The translations under genes were made by a program, and so were the position numbers. A stretch of DNA of 64,000 bases from Ligustrum vulgare (lineage: Eukaryota; Streptophyta; Magnoliopsida; Lamiales; Oleaceae): assembly GCA_963555705.1 (NCBI GenBank), contig OY743172.1, positions 19,839,446 to 19,903,445 on the forward strand, read 5' to 3'. The notes beneath the pieces were generated by a model that did no database searches, was not told the DNA's origin, and saw only the letters and a list, made by a program, of their open reading frames with translations. Positions 46,037 through 58,443 of the stretch are shown piece by piece (positions within the stretch are counted from its first letter, which is position 1; every line of letters starts with the position of its first letter).

Positions 46037-46693
46037 AAGGGCAATGTTCTTGATCTTACGCAATTACATAAATGTATTCGGATCTCCTTGCACACGAACG
46101 TGGACGAAGATACCATCTTTATTTTTTTATTAATCCATTACTAGGTGAAAAAATTGCATCTCGGGACTACTTGGACCTGAAATAAACTCCACATCCCACC
46201 AAATTCCATTATTGTAGCCATCTTCTCCACGTTGACTTCTTCAATGAAACTTGTGCATGGAACAAAAACTCGACAACCGGATCTCATTGTCATTCGGGTG
46301 TTCCCAAATGCCGCCATACTGTTAAATCATATCTCACATTAAACTTGGTTCTTAATTGCGTTCATTATTTGTGTGTTGTACTTTCCTCAGCTATGTAATT
46401 GCTTCAGAGAATTAACCAATATTATAAGGAAAATTCTTGTTGTACAGGAGGGGCGTGTAAGTACATACAGGCTCCTATACATCCAATTTTGCTATATGTA
46501 CAAACAAACTTGCAGACAGTATGTAATAATAATTCGTTGACTTATACATTACAATAAAAAATTAGATAATCAACCACAGTGAAATGATCACACCAGTTCC
46601 AATATAAATTGTATTTGAAAATATATAAGATAATACAAAAAATATATATAAACAATTACCATGGTTGAAAATTGTTATATACCAAATTTCAAT
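46037..46693. other. No gene recognised
   Basis: Sequence between Copia 1 and the next TIR element. It probably continues the native 3' flank of the kinase gene. A phrase at 46446-46490 ('tgtacaggaggggcgtgtaa') loosely recalls 28432-28450 ('cgtacaggggcttataca'), perhaps a degraded shared repeat. Confidence 0.35.
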
Positions 46694-48030
46694 GAATAAT
46701 GCTACTCTCACAATCAATATCATACAACTTCTCACACAACCCTTCTGATATGACAAAATGGCCCCTGAATAATGTTTACTCAGCAATACAAATCCAAATC
46801 AATCCTCAAACATAAAGAACTTGCCTCTCCTCCTCCGTTCCCTTACCTGCTCCCCAACTTCAGATATTGGTTAGCCAAACAAGCAAATCAACCGTTCCGA
46901 CCATCCATCTCCGGCGAACCAACATTTCAGTGTCTTACTTAGCCATACGAAGCCAAATCAATTTTGAAAGAACTCGACTAAAACCTCTCCTCTCCATTCC
47001 CCCGACCTGCTCCTGCTACCAACTCCAGCGAAGAGGGAAGCCCAACTGTTCGGACCATCCATCTCCGGCGAACCTCAATTTCATTATAAGTCTGCAACCT
47101 GTAGCACAAAGCCTTTTCGAATTCATCCCAATCATAGGAGTAACTCCACTGACCTCGGTTGTAAGTAATTCATTCATTCTAATTGAATTTTCTATTACGA
47201 TCTCATTTGCTTCCACAATTTCATCATCCCCCAATCCTCTGTCAACTTCATTGGGATTAGGTGATTCATAACCTGGGCGAAATCATAAACGAAACATGTT
47301 TACATAAAATAATTTGTTTACATGAACAAAAACATAAAAAATAATTTGTGATCATAAAAATGATACTCATGTCTACAACTTATATTCTGGCAGAATATGA
47401 AGTGTCAGTTTTTCCAATTTCTTGAATGCAAATCATTATTTTGACAAAAATTTAATTCATCTACATCTAAACACAAGAAGCAAAATAATAAACATGAACC
47501 CATAAACACCATCTAGTTTAACAAAATATGAACCCAGAAGCGTTAAAAATATAATTAATCCATTTCCGTCATTGTATCAGTGGCCTTCGATATAGAATGA
47601 GCCGCCGAATGAAATATCGAGTCTTCACCCTTTTATGAGCTACCGGAGGTGAAAATAGTACGAAGGTCTCCGACGTCAACACGAAATGTATCAGAGGCCA
47701 AATGAAATAGCATAAGTCACCAGAGATGAAAATAGTAGTGCCGATTCTTCACCCTATATCAACTATCGGAGGTGAAAACTGAAAATATGGTAGCAGCCGG
47801 AGGCGAAAATAGCAGGGAGGTCTCCGACCATCCGACGTGCAGAGGAAATGTTGTGAGAGAAGGTTTTACGTGAAGAGGAAGTATTAGAAAGTACAAAAGT
47901 GGTCCAACTTTCTTTCATTTTCCTGCCTTTTTTAGTTTTGAAATTTTCAACAAAATATCATAAAAATATTGCGATATTTAATGGTTGTATGAGAAGTTGT
48001 ATGATATTGGTTGTGAGAGTAACATTATTC
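46694..48030. mobile_element. DNA transposon-like element with about 48-bp inverted ends (1337 bp)
   Basis: The left end starts GAATAATGCTACTCTCACAA and the reversed right end GAATAATGTTACTCTCACAA. Similarity continues for about 48 bp with three or four mismatches. AAT stands on both sides (46691-46693 and 48031-48033), a possible 3-bp duplication. The core has an internal direct repeat ('gaccatccatctccggcgaa' near 46898 and 47056) and no transposase. Superfamily is uncertain. Confidence 0.65.
46820..47090. repeat. Direct repeat about 157 bp apart inside the TIR element
   Basis: Two units share 'cctctcctc', 'gacctgctcc' or 'acctgctcc', and an exact 'gaccatccatctccggcgaa'. The open frames over this region are not considered coding. 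Confidence 0.65.
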
Positions 48031-48450
48031 AATATGAATATATTTTAAACTTCTCAAAAGCACTTTTTCACAGAACCAAACATTGCCCTCAGAAAGTACT
48101 TAATTTTAAAAAAGCCATCCAATAACACGCTACCCCAATTTATATATTATGCCAATTGGGATCTAATCAAATGTGTTTTATTGTAACAATAAGAGCTTGT
48201 TCGCACACATACAAACTCAGTCGCATTTCCAGTCCAAAATAATGCTGAATTAAACATTGTAAGACATGCACAATGACAGTGTTCAAGCCTTGCAAAGAAC
48301 CTGGCATTTGCCAGCAATAACATTTAAGCTGCTTATCCAGCAATGAATAGGAGTTCTGGTTCAAATAAATCTTCACAAGAAGCATTCTCGAAAAGACAGT
48401 TCAATGAATTAAGATTGGGGATTGGCGGGGAACAAATTTTATCCCTAATT

Positions 48451-51400
48451 CTAGCTCTGCGCAGCATTCATATGTCCATATCTTTCCATCACTCTCTTAG
48501 TTGCTACAGCAGCAGCCTCACTTGCACGCAGTGTCCCACTAGCCATAAGTGCAGCAAACTCCGTGCTGATCTCCTCTTGTACTTTGCTTCGAGCACTCCC
48601 AAGAGGGTCTTGTACAATCTTACAAGACAACTCCTCTTGTGCTCCACCCGCAGAGGAGCCTACATTTTTCTTCAGTGCCTCTTGCTCTTCAGAATTGACA
48701 CGCTTTGCCGCTGGTGTTGTTTTACTTTGGAACTCCTTGTCTTCAGCGCCTGTGGACTTCTTAACAGGAGCAACTGTAGAAGGCCTGAACTGTGGAGACT
48801 GTGGAACTGCACCTGCTCTCATTGTTGTCTCCAATTGCTGTATCATAGGCACTGTACCAACCAAGAAAAAAATTACCTACATGAGCAAGTAAACCATATT
48901 TCTTTTAAACACCTCTTACTGGTAGAGTACCTCGTATTGTTACTAGTATATTTTATATTAGCATAAAAGTTAAGGGTGACCATTCGGCAATGTTCATCTA
49001 AAATTGCCATATAACCAACAAAAGAACTGTACATTTTAGTCACCTAAATAATATAGAGATCGTGGAACCGTAAAAATAAAGCACTCATTCATGGAAATTG
49101 TAATCACCGAATAAATCCTTGAAGATGACAAATGATTGCTCAAGAAAGAACACATTGCTCGAGGATTAGAAAGACTTATTCCTGTTTTTTAACTATAAAA
49201 ATTGTGGTATAGAAACCAAAAAACAATTATCATTAAGAGATCGGGTGGAAATCTGACAGGTGGAAATCTGACAGCCGAAAGGAGGATATGATTGTTTTTC
49301 TTACCCATCCAACGAAAAAGCAGATAAAAAGTACTTTCTTTTGAAGCAATCCTCCCCTAAATCCCTTGTCTCATTTCAACTCTAATAGACATGCCAAAGA
49401 GAAAGAATAGATGGATTTATTTTGATCTATGGAAGCAAAGGGACAGCTCTACCCATTTCCAAAGCCCCTTTCCCTCGATCAAGAGCTAGAATATACTACA
49501 CAAGTGGATTTGTAACAAGTATGATAACAGAACTTACATATGACAGCACCCATTGGACTGCTCATAACTTCATTGGGGAGGTTCAAAATGTAGTCTGGTA
49601 TGGAAGAACCAACCAAAAACTGTGCCACCTCATTGCTAAAGTTGTTGCAATTATGATTTAGCAGACTATATCTTTCCGCAGTGTAGCGAGGGCCAATCTC
49701 TTGCAGATACATTTCAAATACATCTTTGGGCACATGAGTGACACCAAGATCTACAACACGAATCGGAGTGCCATATGGTGTTGTTCCAGCAGGAGCATTC
49801 TGTATGCCACCTCCAAAATAGTATTCATTACCATAAACCACAACTCCCGTGTGCCTAAATTTGTTGAAGGGAAAACAAATGTTAGTAGACTAACTTGGTA
49901 GTGAAATCCAATAAAAAACTCCAAGAGGATGGAGTTGTGAGTCAATTGAATTAAACCTCCTACACACACACGCATAATATCAAATGGTAACCACCTATCC
50001 TAAAATATGCACAAATTAAAATAAAGTACAACCTATTTAGCATCATTTACAAAAATAGTTCAAATATAAGCGAATCTCAACAAAAAGGCAACAAACTCAT
50101 CAAACTACTACATGTCCCTTGAGCTTGTGGGCAACGAACCAAGCCTAGCAAGGCCCCGAACCCCATTTTTAATTCTATAATATAATTTTTTATTTTATAA
50201 TTTCAAAAAAAAAAAATCTCTAATTTTGGAGACAAAACTCGTTTCGAAACCTGAGCTCAAACCTCGCTCATCTGAAGATGAGCCCGAACGGCTCGTGGGC
50301 CGAGCCTCAACGAGCCGACGAGTCACTCGACCCTTTTGCCACCTCTATTCTGTCTAAAGAGAAAAGGACAAATGAACTAAAATGACAAAGCAATAAATAA
50401 AGTACTATCTTTGTTCCACAAAACACATACTCACTTGAACACCAAAACCTACTAACAAGCAAGCATTAATGAACCATCATTGATGGGCATTGCACATGAC
50501 ACAACCACTATGACTCAAGGTCCGACGTTAATAAAGAACTTACTAACAAAGCAAGCAGATGCATACGAACAAAATATTATGCATCAACTTAAAGATACAA
50601 TGGCAATGACATAAGATGCGACCAAACAATTATAGGAGAAGGTAAAGGGAGGAGAAGAGAGGGAAAATAGAAGAAGAGGAGGAGATAGGAGGATGGAAAT
50701 AGAAATGGAAGAGAAATTAGAAAGATGAAAGCAGAAATTAAGAGAGAATATATCTTTATTTCATCATCAAAGTTATCTATTACAACGCATAAGCTCCATT
50801 TATATAAGGTTTAAACTGGTCATAATAAAATTAAAAAAAAAATACAAAACCTTTAAAATAACAGAATTTAAGAGAGTAGATATCTTTATTTCATTATCAA
50901 AGTTGTATCTATTACAACTTAGAAACTCCGTTAATACAAGGTTTAAACTGGTCTTAATTAATTAAATTAAAAAATAATATAAAATCTTTAAAATAAAAAA
51001 TAATTATTATATTTCTTAAAATAAGAATGAAAGAAACTAAATTATTCTATCCGTCCCATAAAGATAAGCACATTTTAATTTTCATACAAATTAAGAAAAG
51101 CATTATTAATATGTGTTGAAATTATTTTTAAAAAAAAAATACGGCTTTTTTTATCAACTGAAAAGAGGTTATCAAAATGAAAATAACAACCGTCTAAAGC
51201 AAGAAATTGAAGAAAACAAATTCATAGGCTGTCCTAATAGGTTATACCAACCAATAATCATAGCAGATATATGCTAAATAGACATGAATATTCTTTCATT
51301 TTGAAAGAATTATGCACAGAGATCACTAATACACTTTAATTATTAACGAGGATAGTCAGCAGTACATACATACTAAATGTGGGGAACTTGTGATCAGATA

Positions 51401-51698
51401 TATTAACATTAACATTATAAACACATACCATATGGCTTCAATAGTTTTTCCAAGAAATGTGGTTGACAGTTGGCGAGCTAAACCTTGGCTCAAGTCATAC
51501 ACGTTCAAAGTGACATTGTGTCCATCCTGCCACAACAAAAAATTGGTGAACTCGTATATAGCCTATATATGTAAATCTATTGGGAAAAAATGCAATAAGT
51601 AGAAATGATGAAACACTTCCACTAATTAACTTATTCAATGAGTAAACCATAATTTAAATAGCTAACATGTACGAGGATTAGAAACATACCTCCGCCAT
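48451..51698 (-). CDS. PPPDE/DeSI-type deSUMOylating isopeptidase (4 coding exons, 274 aa)
   Basis: Proteins of this family remove SUMO from targets using a Cys-His pair. Exons 51690-51698, 51429-51526, 49538-49854 and 48451-48851 join in frame through GT-AG borders to 825 nt. The ATG at 51698 follows a good leader-exon acceptor (AG at about 51745). The fold runs VTLNVYDLSQGLA, IEAIWHTGVVVYG (catalytic H37), YYFGGGIQ, GTPIRVVDLG, LLNHNCNNFSNEVAQFL (catalytic C105). These positions match those of the human DESI1 pair (H38, C108). The 133-codon last exon is a plant-type tail with a Lys/Glu-rich low-complexity part and an Ala-rich helix (EFAALMASGTLRASEAAAVATKRV). No lesion is seen. A leader exon and TATA box are proposed at 58366-58453, placing Copia 2 in the leader intron. 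Confidence 0.93.
49855..51428 (-). other. DeSI intron 2 with MITE fragment and tandem repeat
   Basis: This 1.57-kb intron holds a GC-richer stretch at 50105-50345 that ends 'cccttttgccacctct', the known end of an 'agaggtggcaaaa' MITE family. It also holds a duplication at 50740-50995 and a Stowaway-like start ('ccgtcccataaagataag') near 51050. Confidence 0.5.
50740..50995. repeat. Tandem duplication of about 125 bp in DeSI intron 2
   Basis: Units near 50745 and 50872 both contain 'agagagaatata' or 'agagagtagata', 'tctttatttcat', 'atcaaagtt', 'tctattacaac' and 'aaggtttaaactggtc'. Confidence 0.8.
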
Positions 51699-51744
51699 CT
51701 TCAATAATTCGGTGGAGTTATTACTGTCCAAAAGAGAGGATGAA
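51699..51744 (-). other. DeSI 5' leader segment directly before the start codon
   Basis: On the minus strand 'tgtatgcag' (ending at 51745) forms an acceptor. It is followed by 46 nt of leader and the ATG at 51698. This implies an intron in the 5' untranslated region whose donor lies further right. Confidence 0.55.
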
Positions 51745-52254
51745 CTGCATACACAGTCACAGTTAACAAGTCAAGACTACGACAGACAATAATAACACAA
51801 ATTTACAACTCAGTTCCCAATTATTTTGGGGTATAGGTAGTCATATGGAACAATAAGAACTTAAAAACCAAAAATGTAAGATGAAGCACGCACATACTTC
51901 AAAAGTAACTAGAACTCGATAAAATATTTCATGATCAATCCAGCATTCCAAAATAAATATTTGGAATATGGTATATCACAGCCTGAAAGTTAGTCCATAA
52001 CATGTTCCATGAAGTGCCCTTTTGCACACAATGTCTTATAAGCCATGATCGCACATTTAGAATAACACACGTCATCTACATTCACAAATTAAAATTAAAA
52101 TTCATCTTAAAAAAATGATCATTCTTAGTCAAGAAAAATGAAGTGAACAATACGCTACAAAAAAAAGGATGATGTGCATCAATCTAACTTTCCGAAAAGA
52201 AATATTTTTCACCGGGCTCATTTATTAATTTATTATTAAAACCTGTAAAAGCTT

Positions 52255-52797
52255 GTTCATTGCACCAGCTACAATTTCTGCCTTCATGCAGAAACTCTTT
52301 TATTCCCATTACAAACCATCGAAACAAGTTTATCTACTAACAGTGCAAACATTCAATGTATCCAGAAAAACAGTCATTAGAATAGAGAATGTAAGCAGTT
52401 TTCCATTATTACACATCAAAGGGGCTGAAATTCTATAATACGCATCCAAATAAATTAGGAATTGATTCACTCCATTGCAGCATGGTACAAACTTTAAATT
52501 TTTTAAAAGGCCAGAATATCCATATCTACAATAAATTATAATTCTGTCTTCGTACAGAAACTCTTTTATTCCCATTGCAGACTATCGAAAAAGTTTAGCA
52601 ACTAACGATGCAAACATCCAATGTATCCAGATAAACATTCATTGAAATTGAAAATGTAAGTAGTTTTCCATTATTACACATCTTAGGTCAATAAAGGGGC
52701 TGAAATTCTATAATAAGCGTCCGAAATTATAAATTAGGAATTGATTCACTCCATTGCAACGTGGTACAAACGCCAAAACTTTTAAAAGGCTAGAATA
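52255..52797. repeat. Tandem duplication of about 290 bp, second unit split by Copia 2
   Basis: Units starting near 52270 and 52545 share 'cagaaactcttttattccca', 'caatgtatccaga', 'agttttccattattacacat', 'aggggctgaaattctataat' and 'aggaattgattcactccatt'. The first unit continues 'gaatatccatatctac'. The second stops at 'gaata', where Copia 2 is inserted, and continues 'gaatatccatatctat' at 58004. Confidence 0.85.
52793..52797 (+). repeat. Target site duplication of Copia 2, left copy (GAATA)
   Basis: GAATA precedes the 5' LTR and recurs at 58004-58008. The uninterrupted form is preserved in the first unit of the surrounding duplication. Confidence 0.9.
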
Positions 52798-53319
52798 TGT
52801 GGAAAATAAAGACATTTTTGTTGAATTTGGTAAGCCACCATTAGCCAACAATTCAGTCTATGTTCACACCTATTTGGTGAGCCACCATTAGCCTACAATC
52901 TAATCTATGTTCACACCTATTTTTCTTCCATCCATTGTTGATTTTTTGTCCAAACTTTCCCTATAAATAGAGGGCAAAACCTCAATGAAAAATGCACCAA
53001 GTAGAGAGGAAAATAGAGAGTGAAAATAGTATAGAGAAACATTTGTGAGTAGAGAGAGAATTAGAGAGAAATAAATTGTTTTCTCCTAAGTATTTTCCTA
53101 CCTTGTTTTCTCCTATTACAAGAGAGGTTAAATATTGTTATCTCCTTGTATTTAGAGAGAAGGTTGTTGTAATTCTCCTACTATAGTGAAATCCTCCTAT
53201 ACTTGCCCGTGGACGTAGCCATTATTGGTGAACCACGTAAATACTTGTGTTTCATTTTAGCCGCATTTTCTCAATTCCACTATACTTGTTGACCAACGCG
53301 ATCCACGCCTTTCCTAACA
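52798..53319 (+). repeat. Copia 2 5' LTR (522 bp)
   Basis: It matches 57482-58003. It has a TATA-like 'ctataaatagagg' at 52962-52974 and many 'agagagaaa' words downstream, in the place of the LTR promoter and leader. Confidence 0.95.
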
Positions 53320-53321
53320 AG

Positions 53322-53333
53322 TGGTATCAGAGC
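53322..53333 (+). promoter_or_regulatory. Copia 2 primer-binding site (initiator tRNA-Met)
   Basis: TGGTATCAGAGC, two bases after the LTR end. Confidence 0.9.
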
Positions 53334-53476
53334 CTGTTACATCTTTTGAAATTCTTAGTATGCTCTGTGGTTGCAGCCTTGACTGATCTTCCACATCAGA
53401 AAAGATTTCTTGAGATTGTTTTGCGTAGGGTCGGTCTTCACTATCACTCGGTATTATTACCAAGTCGTGAACAAAA

Positions 53477-56400
53477 ATGGCAGCAAAGTATGAGGTTGAA
53501 AAGTTCAATGGGAACAATTTCTCGTTATGGAAAATGAGAATAAAAGCAGTTTTGAGAAAAGATAACTGTTTGGCGGCAATTGGAGAGAGACCCGCGGATA
53601 TCACTGACGATGGCAAGTGGAACGAGATGGATAGCAATGCAATTGCTAATCTGCACTTAGCACTAGCTGATGGAGTATTGTCAAGTGTGGCGGAAAGGAA
53701 AACAGCAATTGAAATATGGGACACCCTAACGAAGCTATACGAGGCCAAATCATTGCACAACAAAATTTTCTTAAAGAGACGGCTTTACACCCTTCGGATG
53801 ATGGAGTCAACTACAGTGACAGACCACATCAACACCCTCAACACTATTTTCACAGCTCACATCAATGGGCCATAAAATAGAGGCAGGCGAACGTGCTGAA
53901 ATTCTACTTCAAAGTCTACCAGATTCGTATGATCAACTCATCATCAACTTAACTAACAACATAAAAGATCTAGTCTTCGATGATATTGCAGCTGCGGTTC
54001 TTGAAGAGGAAAGTCGGCGCAAGAACAAGGAGGACAGACTATCTAGTTCACAGCAGGCGGAAGCTTTGACGATGATGAGAGGGAGATCAACGGAACGTGG
54101 CCCCAGTGGGAGTCATACCCAAGGTAGATCTAAATCCAGAAGTAAGAAGAATGCCAAGTGTCATTACTGTGGCAAGAAAGGGCACTTAAAAAGGGATTGT
54201 TGGAGTCTTAAGAGGAATGAAGAAGCCAAAGGGAAGGCACATGAGATACCAAAAGCTCAGGGTTGTGTAGCAAGCACCTCATATGATGGCGAAATTTTAT
54301 ACAGCGAGGCAACGACTGTTGTTGAAGGCAGAAAGCATTTCACCGATGTCTGGCTCATCGATTCAGGAGCGACATGGCACATGACACCAAGGAGAGAATG
54401 GTTCCATCAATATGAACACATCTCGGGAGGTTCAGTGTTTATGGGAAATGATCATGCTTTGGAGATCGTTGGTATTGGTACTATCAAATTAAAAATGTAT
54501 GATGGTACAATTTGCACTATCAAGGAGGTTCGGCACGTAAAGGGCTTGAAGAAAAATCTATTGTCTTTGGGACAACTAGATAGCATTGGGTGCAAAACTC
54601 ATGTTCAAGATGGGACTATGAAAATAGTCAAAGGCGCGCTTGTAGTGATGAAAGCAGAAAAGATAGTTGCAAATTTGTACATGCTTAAAGGAAATACTCT
54701 ACAAGAAGGAGAAGCATCTGTTGCATCGGCAGGTTCAGAAGAAGAATTAACAATGATGTGGCACCGCAAACTTGGCCACATGTCTGAACGTGGTTTGAAA
54801 ATTCTCTCTGAACAAGATCTTCTTTCAGGGCTCAAAAAGGTATCATTACCCTTTTGTGAGCATTGTGTCACTAGTAAGCAGCACAAATTGAAGTTTGGCA
54901 CTTCTACTACTAGAAGTAAAGCTATCTTGGAATTGGTTCATTCTGATGTTTGGCAAGCACCGGTTATGTCCCTAGGAGGTGCAAAATATTTTGTATCATT
55001 TATTGATGATTACTCCAGGAGATGTTGGGTGTATCCAATCAAGAAGAAGGCTGATGTGTTCGAAGTCTTCAAAATCTACAAAGCGCGGGTAGAACTTGAA
55101 TCTAAGAAGAAGATCAAGTGTTTGAGGACGGACAATGGAGGAGAATATACTGGTAATGAATTTAATATTTTTTGTCAACAAGAAGGTATTAAAAGACATT
55201 TCACGACGGCATATACTCCACAACAAAATGGAGTGGCAGAGCGGATGAACAGAACATTGTTAGAAAGAACGAGAGCAATGTTGAGAACTGCGGGGTTAGC
55301 TAAATCATTTTGGGCTGAAGCAGTCAAAACCGCCTGTTATGTGATCAACCGGTCACCATCAACCGCGATTGATCTGAAGACGCCAATGGAGATGTGGTCA
55401 GGGAAGCCAGTTGATTATTCTCACTTACATGTCTTTGGAAGTCCTGTGTACGTTATGTACAATGCCCAGGAAACATCAAAGCTGGATTCAAAATCCAGAA
55501 AATGCATTTTCTTGGGGTATGCTGATGGAATCAAGGGGTACCGCCTGTGGGATCCTACTGCCCACAAGGTGATAATCAGCAGAGACGTGATATTCACGGA
55601 AGGCAAGGTACAAGAAAATGATAGCACTTTAAAAGAGCCAGAAACTACTACGATTGAAGTTGAAGTTGAAAATAGAGAAGAACAAGAAGTCCGAGATTCT
55701 TCTGAAGCAGCACCGGAGCATGAAGAAGGAGAACAAGCTGAGTTTACAGTTCCTGAAATCAGACGATCAATTCGGGAGAGGAAAGAACCAGCTTGGCACT
55801 CTGAGTACATTATGGAGAGCAATGTTGCATATTGTCTACTGACGGAGGATGGAGAGCCATCAACTTTCCATGAGGCTTTAAATAGTCAAGAAGTTTCGCA
55901 GTGGATGGAAGCTATGCAGGAAGAAATTGAGGCTCTTCATAAAAACAAGACATGGGATCTTATTTCGCTACCACAAGGAAGGAAAGCCATTGGAAATAAA
56001 TGGGTCTACAAGATTAAACGTGATGGAAATGACCAAGTGGAGCGGTATCGTGCTAGACTGGTGGTAAAGGGATATGCTCAGAAAGAAGGCATTGACTTCA
56101 ACGAAATATTCTCTCCTGTTGTTCGACTCACGACAGTTCGAGTATTATTGGCGATGTGTGCTACATTAGACTTGCACCTGGAGCAGTTAGATGTGAAAAC
56201 TGCATTTCTTCATGGTGAGCTTGAAGAAGAAATTTATATGCTCCAACCAGAAGGTTTTGAAGAAAAAGGAAAAGAGAACTTGGTTTGCAGGTTGAACAAA
56301 TCTCTATACGGTCTCAAACAGGCGCCGAGGTGTTGGTATAAGAGATTTGATTCCTTCATCATGAGCCTTGGATACAACAGACTTAGTGCAGATCCTTGTG

Positions 56401-57413
56401 CTTATTGCAAGAGATTTGGTGATGGTAATTTCATTATCTTGCTGTTGTATGTTGACGACATGTTGGTAGCAGGCCCCAACAAAGATTGTCTTAAAGATTT
56501 GAAGGCACAGTTGGCTAGGGAGTTTGAAATGAAGGACTTGGGAACCGCAAACATGATTCTAGGGATGCAAATTCACCGAGACAGAAATAATAGGAAGATT
56601 TGGCTTAGTCAGAAGAACTACTTGAAGAAAATCTTGCAACGCTTCAATATGCAAGATTGTAAGCCAATTTCTACCCCTCTTCTTATTAATTTCAAGTTAT
56701 CCTCAAGTATGAGTCCTAGCAGTGAAGCGGAGAGGATGGAGATGTCTCGAGTACCGTATGCATCAGCAGTGGGTAGCCTAATGTTTGCTATGATTTGTAC
56801 AAGACCAGACATTGCACAAGCAGTGGGAGCGGTCAGCCGATATATGGCAAATCCTGGTAGAGAGCATTGGAATATGGTGAAGAGGATCCTAAGATATGTC
56901 AAGGGTACCTCAAATGTTGCATTATGCTATGGAGGATCAGAATTTAATGTTAGAGGCTATGTAGATTCAGATTATGCAGGTGATCCTGATAAAAGCAAGT
57001 CCACCACTGGATATGTGTTTACTCTTGCTGGAGGAGCTGTAAGCTGGGGTTCAAAACTGCAGTCTATCGTGGCTACTTCTACGACGGAAGCAGAATATGT
57101 GGCGGCTACACAAGCTAGCAAAGAGGCAATATGGTTGCAAATGTTAATGGAAGAACTCGGACACAAACAAGAGAAGATTTCTCTATTTTGTGATAATCAG
57201 AGTGCTTTGCACTTAGCAAAGAATCCAGCATTTCATCCAAGGACGAAACATATTAGAGTACAATATCACTTTGTACGAGAGAAGGTGGAAGAAGGAAGTG
57301 TGTATATCCAGAAGATTCATACGGAGGACAACCTAGCGGATATGTTCACAAAGCCGATCAACACTGATAAGTTCACATGGAGCCGATCCTCTATCGGCCT
57401 AGCAGAAGCATAA
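53477..57413 (+). pseudogene. Copia 2 gag-pol polyprotein, one frameshift
   Basis: The first frame (53477-53875) encodes gag (YEVEKFNGNNFSLWKMRIKAVL, LYEAKSLHNKIFLKRRLYTLRM). It runs out shortly after HINTLN. The main frame resumes at about 53850 (MGHKIEAGERAEILLQSLP) and is open for 1182 codons. It holds a zinc knuckle (CHYCGKKGHLKRDC), protease (WLIDSGATWHMT), integrase finger (HRKLGHMS...CEHC), integrase core (HSDVW, LRTDNGGEYTG, QNGVAERMNR), reverse transcriptase (LDVKTAFLHGELEE, YGLKQAPRCWY, YVDDMLVAG) and RNase H (DSDYAGDPDKSKSTTG, STTEAEYVAA, ADMFTKPI). All catalytic residues are present. A single-base shift near 53835-53845 is the only visible defect. Confidence 0.93.
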
Positions 57414-57469
57414 GCAGCATGAGAATGGCAAGTGTGGGAAGGATGGCATGTTACAACAAAAGTGACTTT

Positions 57470-57481
57470 AAGTGGGAGAAA
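57470..57481 (+). promoter_or_regulatory. Copia 2 polypurine tract
   Basis: The purine run 'agtgggagaaa' ends directly before the 3' LTR. Confidence 0.8.
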
Positions 57482-58003
57482 TGTGGAAAATAAAGACATT
57501 TTTGTTGAATTTGGTAAGCCACCATTAGCCAACAATTTAGTCTATGTTCACACCTATTTGGTAAGCCACCATTAGCCTACAATCTAATCTATGTTCACAC
57601 CTATTTTTCTTCCATCCATTGTTGATTTTTTGTCCAAACTTTCCCTATAAATAGAGGGCAAAACCTCAATGAAAAATGCACCAAGTAGAGAGGAAAATAG
57701 AGAGTGAAAATAGTAGAGAGAAACATTTGTAAGTAGAGAGAAAATTAGAGAGAAATGAATTGTTTTCTCCTAAGTATTTTCCTACCTTGTTTTCTCCTAT
57801 TACAAGAGAGGTTAAATATTGTTATCTCCTTGTATTTAGAGAGAAGGTTGTTGTAATTCTCCTACTATAGTGAAATCCTCCTATACTTGCCCGTGGACGT
57901 AGCCATTATTGGTGAACCACATAAATACTTGTGTTCCATTTTAACCGCATTTTCTCAATTCCACTATAGTTGTTGACCAACGCGATCCACGCCTTTCCTA
58001 ACA
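57482..58003 (+). repeat. Copia 2 3' LTR (522 bp)
   Basis: Second LTR copy, the same length as the first. GAATA follows. Confidence 0.95.
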
Positions 58004-58365
58004 GAATATCCATATCTATCATTAACCTCGAGTTCACATAAATAACCATACTCAATCATCCATAATTTATTCCCCGTATTAAACAATTAGTTCATAAAAT
58101 GTACAATGCTCAACCTCTGATTTAATTTAAAATCTTAAAACCATTATGGGGGAATTAAAAAAAAAACTTCTCGTCAATAATTTCTTTATTCCAACAATTA
58201 TTTTCACGGTAATTTAGAAAAAAGTACCGGATCTGTCAGGTGCAGAAGCCAGTAGCCCTTAAAATCCAAACTGTTCGAACAATAAAATGACAAAAAATAT
58301 ATACACACACATATATTACAAAACATTGACAAATGAAAAAAATGCGTATAACTACTTTATCATAC

Positions 58366-58420
58366 CTTACAAGAGAGGCTAAATGAGCGCTTGTTGGCGT
58401 GAATACTTATACTAAAAGGG
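58366..58420 (-). other. Probable non-coding first exon of the DeSI gene
   Basis: On the minus strand 'ctcttgtaag|gtatgataaa' gives a strong splice donor at 58366/58365. It lies about 50 nt downstream of where a TATA box at 58444-58453 would place the start. It would splice to the acceptor at 51745. No other minus-strand gene is available for this exon. Confidence 0.45.
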
Positions 58421-58443
58421 ATATGGAAATCTGGGGAGGCGTC

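Larger units (their letters stand above)
52798..58003 (+). mobile_element. Copia 2: Tork/TNT1-type retrotransposon, nearly intact (5206 bp)
   Basis: Two 522-bp LTRs (TGTGGAAA...CCTAACA), a TGGTATCAGAGC primer site, gag-pol and a purine tract are all present, with a GAATA duplication. The LTRs differ at about ten positions by my count, about 98% identity. Only one frameshift in gag is visible. The element lies in sense to itself and antisense to the DeSI gene. Confidence 0.95.

Noticed and set aside
48343..48966. 207-codon plus-strand frame
   Set aside because: It is antisense to the last exon of the DeSI gene, whose protein is recognisable.
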